A stretch of 40,878 bases of DNA from Saprospiraceae bacterium (GTDB taxonomy: Bacteria; Bacteroidota; Bacteroidia; Chitinophagales; Saprospiraceae). How positions within the stretch are numbered: position 1 is the first letter of the stretch; every line of letters starts with the position of its first letter. This document shows positions 1-9,600 of the stretch, one piece after another. The DNA is taken from the NCBI GenBank assembly GCA_020627965.1, contig JAHDFX010000017.1, positions 1-40,878 of the forward strand. The letters are read 5' to 3'. Both the position numbers and the translations under genes were made by a program. The notes beneath the pieces were generated by a model that saw only the letters and a program-made list of their open reading frames with translations, had not been told where the DNA came from and searched no databases.

Positions 1-578
1 GCGGCTCTTCCTATTTGAATAACAGAAATTGTGCCTCCGAGCCATTTCAACTACAGAATTTATTAGTATATTAGAAGAAATTTTAAGACTTGGAAAATTG
101 GTTGCATTTGTGTTTGTTACATGGCATACCAATATCATGATGGCAAGAAGCCATTTAGTTAAAGGACTCATCATCAAAAGTTTATCGGATGAAAATATCC
201 AGCCCGAATACGATTATAATCCTATTCGCCTGGGGTGATAAAATTGATTGAGAGTACTTTGAAGGCCTTCTTTGCACACTCGAATACGTGAAAGCATTCA
301 CGTCGATGAAGGAGATAGGCAGTAAAGATTTTGTACAATTGTTTTTTATTCTTGATCTCTATGTAGCCTTTCTTCTTATAGAGGATGTTCTTGACGGTAA
401 AAATATTCAGACTAAGTGCTAGGTAACGAATATGTGCTGAGCAGCTTAAAAGGATTTTTTAGATTTATTAGTTATATTATTTTTGTTTTGCAGTTGTTTA
501 TTTCCCTGGTTTTAAATGGTTTGCAAGGTTTGTTTTGTTAGAAGAAAAATGTTAAATTATTGCTGAAGTATCAAGCCA
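1..578. other. No convincing gene; two short unassigned open frames
   Basis: I see no gene I can defend here. A plus-strand frame at 29-238 opens with TTG just after a stop and ends at the TGA near 236. Its 69 residues match nothing I recognise. On the minus strand a frame of 78 codons is open from 458 to a TAG at 222-224. It has no ATG but a protein-like composition (rich in Lys, Tyr and Ile, with tracts such as NILYKKKGYIEIKNKKQLYK). The two overlap at their ends, so at most one is real. Either could be the remnant of a gene cut by an older rearrangement. Bases 459-578 are AT-rich upstream sequence of the next gene. Confidence 0.4.
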
Positions 579-1991
579 ATGCCAAGGGAAAAACTGCACA
601 AAATTCTACAACATCTGAGTGATGAAGAGATAAGCGATTTTAAGAGTCGTTTAATGGGGCAATTTAAGCCCGGTACTAAAATGGTAAAGCTATTTAAGTA
701 CCTCTATAAATTCTATCCCGACTTTGACGATGAGAAAGCACTTAGAAGAGAACTTGTATTCAGAAAAGTCTTTGGCAATGAAACTTTCAATAGATCAAAG
801 TTGGCAGAAGTAGGTTCTCGGCTAATCAGGCAGGTAGAACGATTTTTGATCGATAAGGAAGTAGAAGAAATAGCTTTGTTGCGAGATACCCTGCTTTGCC
901 AAACCTTAAAGAGAAGGGGGGCAGATGAATTATTCGGTTTATATTATCGAAAAACATCCAGAGCAGTTAGTAAAAAGAGTATCCTTGGCAGAGAAGATTA
1001 TCATGCTCTTTTTAAACTGACCAATCAGGTAAGCTTTCACAGATCCACCGAAAAATTTACCAGTGATTATGGACAGCATCTTTTAGATTCTTCTACACAA
1101 CTAGACTATTACTATTTGTGCAACAAATTGCATATAGCCTGCGAGTTTGTGAGTAGTGGCGTGATTATTACCCACGATTATCCGTCAAATATTGTATCTA
1201 TTTTAAAAAAAATAATCGGCGAACACACAGAACTTCCCACGGTTATCAGGTGGTATTTAGATATACTTTATTTGTTTGAAAAAAATGATGAAAGCCTGTA
1301 CTGGAAACTGAAAAGTGAATTATTGGTAGAAAATATCCCGATCAGTAAAGAAGAGCATTATAATTTTATCGGCTTTTTGATCAATTATTGTAATAAAGCC
1401 CACAGAACGAACCCTAATATCAGCCTGACAACGGAGCTAGCCGAATTGTATAAGTTTATGGTACAAGAGATGCTAATCATTGAAGATGGTTATATATCTT
1501 CTGTAAATTATCATAACCTTATTACTATTTTGATCGCAGCCAAAGAAACCGGACATGCCAAAGAAATGCTCAAACTATCAAAATATTTAAAACCCGATGA
1601 AGACAAGGGAAATGGGGCTTTACTTGCTGCCGCTCTGATAGATTTTGCAGAAAAAAAATATAAAGCAACCGCCCAAAAATTGGTACAGGTAAAGTTCAAA
1701 GACCTGACATACAGCCTGATTGCAAGATGCCTCATACTTAAAACCTATTATGAATTAGGTGAGTATACCGATGTTATTCGAGAGGCAAGAAATGCTCGTA
1801 GAAGTATAAAAACAATGGACTTGTCGGATGGATACATAATGGCCAATAATAATTTCTTCGACTTTGTGAGTGAACTGTCGCAAAGTCAAAAATACAATGC
1901 TCCCCCTGCCTATGTCCTTTCTAATACTTTCAACAACTATTCTCCTTTAGTTTATCGGGAATGGTGCCAACAAAAGTTGGATGAACTTTAA
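579..1991 (+). CDS. Helical-repeat protein of unknown function (family member 1 of 4)
   Basis: I do not recognise a named family. The 470-residue product has no signal peptide or membrane segment and reads as all-helical, TPR-like. It is distantly related to the products at 2065-3531 and 10107-11567. All open with a basic stretch followed by a leucine-rich helix and an LSxEE or FSRKE motif. Mid-protein they share a hydrophobic YYL-x-KL motif (here LDYYYLCNKLHIA). In the C-terminal half they share a motif of the form NLITIxxxxxExxxA, then a helix ending FAEKKYKATAQKL (compare FYKKDYQSAADYL in the paralogue) and LxLKTYYEL. The ATG at 579 gives an MPRExLH start that matches the fourth relative at 28363. 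The gene converges on the next one with a 73-bp gap. A cytoplasmic scaffold or regulatory role is only inference. Confidence 0.8.
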   Translation: MPREKLHKILQHLSDEEISDFKSRLMGQFKPGTKMVKLFKYLYKFYPDFDDEKALRRELVFRKVFGNETFNRSKLAEVGSRLIRQVERFLIDKEVEEIALLRDTLLCQTLKRRGADELFGLYYRKTSRAVSKKSILGREDYHALFKLTNQVSFHRSTEKFTSDYGQHLLDSSTQLDYYYLCNKLHIACEFVSSGVIITHDYPSNIVSILKKIIGEHTELPTVIRWYLDILYLFEKNDESLYWKLKSELLVENIPISKEEHYNFIGFLINYCNKAHRTNPNISLTTELAELYKFMVQEMLIIEDGYISSVNYHNLITILIAAKETGHAKEMLKLSKYLKPDEDKGNGALLAAALIDFAEKKYKATAQKLVQVKFKDLTYSLIARCLILKTYYELGEYTDVIREARNARRSIKTMDLSDGYIMANNNFFDFVSELSQSQKYNAPPAYVLSNTFNNYSPLVYREWCQQKLDEL

Positions 1992-2064
1992 AAACTCACT
2001 AGCCAACAGCCTGCAATTGGAAAGGATTCGCAACAGACAATTCTCCGAACCATTTCTGAACACC

Positions 2065-3531
2065 TCAGTCATTCTCCCCAGACAACATCTCTGCTTTCTC
2101 CAACAACCACTGCTTATCGCTATTCACTCGCTGGGCTTCCAGTTTTTCCTTCACACGCTCTATTTTCATCTTCGTAACACCATGACGTATCCGATAAAGA
2201 TTGATAAGGATACGGACAAAATTCTTGTAGGCTGTTTTATCTTTTGAAGTTAACTGCCTGTGTTCTACGATAAATTTTTCCATAGAACGAAAAACCCGGA
2301 CAGTCGTTTCTTTATACTCAGCATCTATCTCATAATAAGATTTTACAAGCATCACCCTGCGACTAATATCATATGAAAGGCTAATATTATCGATCTGATA
2401 TAGGTAGTCGGCTGCCGATTGATAGTCTTTTTTATAGAAGGAAATTGTGCCAAGATTAAAGTCCCTGACATTAACTCTAATGTCTTTTCTGAGAAAACGG
2501 GTATACTTCTCAATAAAATATGTTGCCTGTTCAAACTCCCCTACCCGACATGTTATAGAAACAATATTTTTCAATTTCCCAATAGGTATAAAATCCCCCT
2601 CCAACAATAATTCTTTCTTGTCCATCATCTGATACAGATCAAATAAAAGACGATAATATTCCATGCTGCCCAGTTTGATCTGATGTGCACAAAAATTGGT
2701 TCCCACGATATAGGCATCATTCAGATCACTATCAGAAAGCTGCAACCTATACCTGTCTAAAAGGTCAAGTAATTTTGTATATGCCTGCTTATTTTTAAGT
2801 TTTATCAGGTCTATTGTTGCCTGATATACTTTTACTAAAGGAATATCCCTATATAATGGTAGCTGTAAAATATCTTGCAGTGCTTCAATATCAGAAAAAT
2901 CATACTGCTTTTGAGCTGATGTTCCCATAAAAGATAAGGCTGTAATATGCAGTTTCAACTTACTCAAAAGGTAATAAGCATCTAATTGATGATTGAGTAA
3001 AGACAAATTATCCTGCTGAACCCATTGCCCACTTTGATAGTAATAATTCAAAATACCACGCTCCGTTTCATATTGACGGTGGTAATAAGGTATATCTTTG
3101 ACTTTCGCAACCGTTTTTTTTCTAAACTGATTGATACGACGGCTCAAAATGCTGAAGAGTTTCCTCTTTAACAATTCATTATACAGCAATTCATTTCTAC
3201 AGGCAGTTTCGTTGTTTAAAGATCTTATTGTCAGAAACTGCTCTGCCAGTTGTGACAATACCCCCACACGAACCCGCAATATCGCCAACTCATTTTGCTG
3301 ACTCATACCAGAATTATCTGATAATAGATTTATTATTTTTTGATAAATTTCATTATTTGAAATGTTTTTATGCAATATACTTTTCCTCAGCACTTTCAAT
3401 AATTTCACAATATGTTGATTAGTATTGAAACAAGGACATGATATAAAATGGGTAAAATCCTCCATTTCTTTTCGTGAAAAACTTTCCAGTAAATTAATAA
3501 CTATTAATCGCCTGCTTATTATTTCATTCAT
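2065..3531 (-). CDS. Helical-repeat protein, partner of subtilisin 1 (family member 2 of 4)
   Basis: The product is about 488 residues, cytoplasmic by sequence (no signal peptide) and predicted all-helical. It is roughly 70% identical by eye to the product of 10107-11567. Shared stretches include NLLESFSRKEMEDFTHFIS, PYYHxQYxxExGIL, YQSGQW, QYDFSDIEALQ, FIPIGKLKNIVS, DYQSAADYLYQIDNISLSYD and a C-terminal NSDKQWLLEKAxMLS. Two starts are possible. The ATG at 3531 is preferred over an in-frame TTG six bases upstream. It is divergent from the giant subtilisin at 3681 across 149 bp, and the same arrangement is repeated at 10107/11737. That suggests the two genes work together, perhaps with this protein controlling or assisting the exported enzyme. 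This role is inference; no catalytic motif is visible. Confidence 0.85.
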   Translation of the reverse strand: MNEIISRRLIVINLLESFSRKEMEDFTHFISCPCFNTNQHIVKLLKVLRKSILHKNISNNEIYQKIINLLSDNSGMSQQNELAILRVRVGVLSQLAEQFLTIRSLNNETACRNELLYNELLKRKLFSILSRRINQFRKKTVAKVKDIPYYHRQYETERGILNYYYQSGQWVQQDNLSLLNHQLDAYYLLSKLKLHITALSFMGTSAQKQYDFSDIEALQDILQLPLYRDIPLVKVYQATIDLIKLKNKQAYTKLLDLLDRYRLQLSDSDLNDAYIVGTNFCAHQIKLGSMEYYRLLFDLYQMMDKKELLLEGDFIPIGKLKNIVSITCRVGEFEQATYFIEKYTRFLRKDIRVNVRDFNLGTISFYKKDYQSAADYLYQIDNISLSYDISRRVMLVKSYYEIDAEYKETTVRVFRSMEKFIVEHRQLTSKDKTAYKNFVRILINLYRIRHGVTKMKIERVKEKLEAQRVNSDKQWLLEKAEMLSGEND

Positions 3532-3606
3532 ATTCAAAACAGTTATAAATTATTGATTTTCAATTCTAAAAATAAAAAAAAATATAACACGCAGATTATT
3601 TCAAAC

Positions 3607-3650
3607 AAAAAAAGTGTATAACAAAATGCAGTGAATAAAGTACTTTTGGT
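3607..3650 (+). promoter_or_regulatory. Conserved divergent promoter block, unit 1
   Basis: This 44-bp block lies between the divergent pair and aligns without gaps to 11639-11682 in the second unit (37 of 44 identical by eye). It begins with seven A and GTGTATA and ends AATAAAGTACTTTTGGT. The TACTTTTG at 3641-3648 fits the Bacteroidota -7 box TAnnTTTG and lies 32 bp before the subtilisin ATG. The -33 element is not obvious. Conservation of the 14 bases around GTGTATA, upstream of the -7 box, suggests a regulator site shared by both units. Confidence 0.6.
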
Positions 3651-3680
3651 ACAATTACATTTACAAAACTATATTAAGCA

Positions 3681-6600
3681 ATGAAAACTCTATACTACTT
3701 TTTAGGTAGCATACTTATCACCATATGCCTCTCTTCTAATGTTTTGTTAGCACAAAAGACCAGCTTTGAAGCCGGGCAAGTATTAATAAAACTAAAGTCC
3801 GACAGATCAACTGCACAAAAAAACAATCTGAAAGCACAAATGAACGGTAAATCTATAAAAGCGTTCAACAATCTGGACATCGAATTGTGGGAAGTAGGAA
3901 CGCCCGGACAAAAAATAGATGTATTACAACTCGTAGATCAATACAGTAATCACCCCGACATTGAATTCATCGAACCTAATTACATCGTTTCTATTGGAAC
4001 TACAATCCCTAATGACCCCAGCTTTAACAATCTATGGGGACTCAATAATAACAATTTGAGTAATGCAGATATTGATGCACCGGAAGCCTGGGATATAGCA
4101 ACAGGAAGCCCTTCCGTTGTTGTAGGAATCATTGACTCAGGTATAGATTATGCTCATGAAGACCTGGTAGATAATATCTGGCACAACCTGGGGGAAGATG
4201 CCGATGGAGATGGCACAGTACTCGAATGGGATGGTTCGACCTGGATATTTGACCCCGGAGATGAAAATGGTATTGATGATGATGGTAATGGCTATGTGGA
4301 TGATTTTGTTGGCTGGGATTTTGCCAACAACGACAACGACCCTTTTGATGGCAATTCACATGGTACACATGTAGCAGGAACTGTGGGGGCTTCCGGCAAT
4401 AATAATATAGGTATCACGGGAGTTACCTGGGATGTACAACTAGCAGCGTTGAAATTCTTAAGCGATCATGGTAGTGGCTCTACAGCCAACGGGCTCGCTG
4501 CGCTGAATTATGCCGTAGCAATGGGAATGCCGATCAGTAATAATAGCTGGGGCGGTGGTTCTTATTCTTCCGCTTTATATCAAGGCTTGCAAAATGCAGA
4601 TGCCAATGGACACTTGTTTATTGCATCAGCAGGAAATAAAAATGCAAATAATGACATTATCCCACAATACCCCTGCTCCTATGATAATGATAATATAATT
4701 TCCGTTATTTCTACGACCAGTTCCAATAATCGTTCTTCTTTTTCAAGTTATGGACCAACCCGATCCGATCTTGGTGCCCCCGGATCTTCTATTTACAGTT
4801 GTGTTCCTTTTAATGGATATGGTTCAAAAAATGGTACTTCTATGGCTGCCCCTCATGTCGCAGGTGCCTGCGCTTTATTATGGGGCAATAATCCAGATAA
4901 AACACATGACGAAATAAAAGAAGCGATTCTCAATTCTGTAGAAATTATTCCCGCACTTGATGGACTATGTGTCTCAGATGGATTATTAAACCTATATAAT
5001 GCCATGACCTATTTCCCTAACAGCGGCTGTCGTTATAATGATTCATTAGCTTTAGTTGATCTTTATAATGCTACAGGCGGTAATACGACATGGCAATATA
5101 ACTGGAATTTAAATCAAAACATGAACACCTGGTATGGTATAACTTTGAATGGACAAGGCTGTGTAACGCAGATAAACCTTCCCAGTGCTCAATTAAGCGG
5201 AAGCCTGCCTTCAAGCCTGGGTAACCTAAGTTATCTGAGCAAATTAGACCTTTCTAATAACCAGCTTACTGGCAGTATTCCTGCCACACTAGGCAACCTT
5301 AGCAACCTGAATCAATTGTATCTGGACAATAACCAGATGAATGGCTGTTACGATCCTAATTTAACTAATCTTTGTGGTCAGCTTATAAACAGTTATCGGG
5401 TCAGTAATGGTAATAATTTTGATGCGCTATGGGATAGTTTTTGTAGTACAGGAAGCGGAGCTTGTGCAATTAATTCCTGTCGTTATCAGGATTCACTATC
5501 ACTGGTAGCAATCTATAATTCGGCAGGCGGAGCCAATTGGTCGAATCCCTGGAATTTAAATCAACCTATGAATACCTGGTCTGGTGTCACCTTGAATGCT
5601 AATAATTGTGTCCGGGAACTCAACCTTGCCTCCAGAGGCTTATCAGGAACTATTGCCCCCGAACTAGGCAATTTGAGTAGTTTGGAAATCATTAATTTTC
5701 AAAGTAATTTACTTTCAGGAAGTATTCCTTCTTCTATAAGTGAGCTGGATAATTTAACCTCGCTTAACCTCGCTCAAAACAATCTGTCCAGTAGTATTCC
5801 GTCTGCTTTAGGTACGCTAGTTAATCTGGAGAATTTAAATTTGCAAGACAATAGTTTCAACAGTGTTATTCCTATTTCGTTTGGGAATTTAATAAACATA
5901 GAATACATCGATCTCTCCCAAAACAACCTGACAGGCAACATCCCTGTTAATTTTGGTAACCTAAGCAATTTAATAGAAATCAATTTACAGGACAACCTTC
6001 TAACTGGTACAATTCCATCTGGATTAGGCAATCTGGGCAATCTCTCAAAAATGATATTGAGTTATAACGACCTAAGTGGCTGTTACTATAGTGATCTTGA
6101 CAACCTTTGCAGCCAACTAAGCCCTGGCTACAGTACGAATACTTATATCAGTGTGGGTAATAATTTTGATGCAGCCTGGGAGACTTTTTGCAGCAATGGA
6201 ACCGCCACCTGCATTCCTGGTTGTCGATATCAGGATTCTTTATCCCTCATAGCACTATACAATTCGACAGGTGGCGCCAATTGGAACAACCCCTGGAATC
6301 TGGGGCAACCCATGGACGACTGGACAGGTATTACGCTCAACACAGATGGTTGTGTGACTTCAATTGACCTGACTCAAAGACTTTTATCCGGTACAATAGC
6401 CCCCGAACTGGGGAACCTTAGTGAGTTGACCGACCTTAGATTATTTCAAAATGTATTAAGCGGAAACATTCCATCTTCGCTGGGTAATCTAAGTGAATTA
6501 ACTTACCTGACGCTTGGCAACAATAATCTTACGGGGTCGATCCCTCCTTCACTAGGTAATCTAAGCAATTTGACAAATTTGATTTTGCAGTCAAATGATT

Positions 6601-9600
6601 TGACAGGCAACATTCCGCCAGAATTGGCTAACCTTAGCAGTATCACTCAAATGTTCCTTAATGGAAATAACTTCACAGGAGAAATTCCTCAATCATTTGG
6701 TAATCTCAGTTATTTACAATCTCTGAACTTATATGGAAACCAATTGACAGGTCCAATACCTTCAAGTTTTGGCAATCTTAATAGCCTTACATCATTGAAT
6801 GTTAGTCAGAATAATTTGAGTGGGTGTTATGATGCTAATCTGAGCAACTTGTGCAATCAACTATTCTTTTTGTCTAACACGAATAACTGGATCAGCAATG
6901 GCAATAACTTCGATGCCCCCTGGGAAGATTTCTGCGTTAGCAGTTCGGGAATCTGCGATACACCTCCTCCCTCAGGATGCAGGTATTTGGATTCTTTAAA
7001 TTTGGTCGTGTTGTATAATGCCACTAATGGTGCCAACTGGACGACCTCCTGGAATTTGAGCCAACCCATAGATAGTTGGTATGGCATCTCTTTAAATGCG
7101 AATGGATGTGTTAGTTGTATTGATCTGGATGGAAGTTTTGATTGTACAGATACATCAACTGCCGGAAACAATTTGTCAGGAAATATTCCAACAGAAATTG
7201 GGAACTTCAGCGATTTAGTCCATTTAAGTTTAAGTGGAAATAATTTAAGTGGAAATATTCCACAGGAAATTGGCAATCTGACCAATCTGACTGGTTTACA
7301 TTTAGCCGATAACAACCTTACAGGAAACATTCCTTCCCAAATTGGTAACCTGACTAATTTGACAGAATTAGACTTATCCAGAAACCAACTCAGTGGCAGC
7401 ATTCCTGTCGAAATCAGTAATCTGACGAATCTGACAAGTTTAGCTCTGTTTCTTAATCAATTAAATGGCAATATTCCTGGCTCAATTGGTAATTTGGTCA
7501 ACCTGACTTATGTAGGTTTACATTTTAATAACCTTAGCGGAAGCATCCCTGTAACTCTTGGAAATTTGAGTAATGTCACATATTTCTCAGCAGCCAGAAA
7601 TCAGCTTAGCGGCAGTATTCCTTCTGAAATTGGTAATATGGTCAGCCTGAATATTCTGGACTTGCATACCAATAACCTTAGTGGCAATATCCCTTCAATA
7701 TTAGGAAATTTAAATAATCTAACCTATTTATACCTGAGCGATAACCAACTTGATGGCAGCATTCCTGCTGAATTAGGTAACCTGAACTTACAATATTTAT
7801 GGTTACACAACAACAACCTAAGTGGCTGCTATTCCGCTGAATTACAAAACCTTTGCAATACATTAGTCAGTTCTAGTAACAAAAACGAATACATTAGCAA
7901 CGGTAATAATTTGAATGCACCCTGGGAAAGCTTTTGCCTGAGTGGTTCAGGTGAATGTATAGGAGCACCAATTGGCTGTAGGCTTACCGACTCTCTGGCA
8001 TTGGTAGCTTTTTATAATTCAACTAATGGTCCTGGTTGGACAAACTCATGGAACCTAAGCCAACCTATGGATACCTGGTATGGAGTGGCTCTAAATTCGG
8101 ATGGCTGTGTAACCTGTATTGATTTGGATGATAACCCAACTTGCGTTTACGATCCTTATCATTTGTATAATATTGGTAACAACTTATCGGGTAGTATTCC
8201 TGCAGACATCGGTAATTTGAGCCAACTAGAATATATGTCTCTACCCAGAAACCAACTGAATGGAAATATCCCTCCTGAAATTGGTTCTCTAAGCAAATTA
8301 AGACATATCAACCTGGCATTTAATTTTCAAATTAGCGGCTCTATTCCTCAGGAAATAGTTTACCTGGAGGACTTAGAATTGCTCATGTTATCCTTTAATT
8401 CCCTCTCAGGCAGTATTCCGTCAGGAATTGGCTATCTGAGTAACCTCAACCGCATGTGGATCAACAACAATCAGCTTACAGGAAGTATTCCTCCTGAATT
8501 AGGCAACCTGAGCAACCTGGCCATTCTGGCTCTTCAAAGAAACCAACTGAGTGGCAGTATTCCTGCCGAAATCGGTAATCTCAGTAACCTGACAGGTTTA
8601 TTTTTAAATAATAACCAACTAAGTGGTTGCTATGATGCTAATCTCTCAAGCCTTTGCAGTCAACTGGGTTATTATAGTACCAGCAACTATGTGAGTTCCG
8701 GCAATAGCCTGGATGCTACCTGGGAAGATTTTTGTAATACCAGTGCAGGAGAATGTCTCTCAGATGTATGGCCAGGCGACTTTAATAATGATGGAATTGC
8801 CAATAATTTTGACATACTGTATTGGGGACAGGCTGAAGGAAATTCAGGACAAACGCGTCCTAGTGCTACAAATACCTGGGTCGGACAACCAGCCTCTGGC
8901 TGGACCACAGATGTTAATGGTATTAATGGCAAATATCAGGACGGTGATGGTAATGGAATTGTCGATCTACAAGATTTTCAGGTATTGCTTGACAACTATA
9001 ACAGTATTCACAGTTTTGGTGGTGGTGGTTCTCCTGTCAATGATGTAGTATTCAGCCTTGAATTCATCTCTTCCAGTTCTGATGCTACAACAACCTCAAT
9101 TGAATACGCTTTGTATGCCCAAAAAACCGATGGTGCACCTATTGAAATTACAGGAGCAGCCTGCAATATTGTATTTGATGATCTCAATTTACTTGATCTT
9201 TCTATGGATATTAGTGGTTCTGCTTTGCAACCTGATGAGCGTATTGAAGTCTTTGACGGAAACAACATATTGGAGATAGGTCTTACCCGAATAGACAAAA
9301 CCAATCAGTTGTGTTTGACACCTATTGCTACCATTACTGCTATAGTGGCTACAGAAGACATCTCCAACGGGCTAAGCTATGGAATTAGTATCCTTCAGGG
9401 TAACTCAATGAAAGGAGACGGTAGCGTTCAATCTGCTGCATCAACAACTTTCTATGAAGTGTATTCAGATGTAGCTGCTAATAGTGACAACATGTTACTT
9501 ACTGCTGATGTAGAACATGCTCAATGTCTTTTCGCCGGTTCCGCTGAAGTACAAATAGAGGGTGGTACAGCCGGATATGATATAAGCTGGAATACTGGCG

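Noticed and set aside
5028-8760. CRISPR-like or satellite repeats
   Set aside because: The repeats are in frame, code for LRR modules and have no unique spacers.
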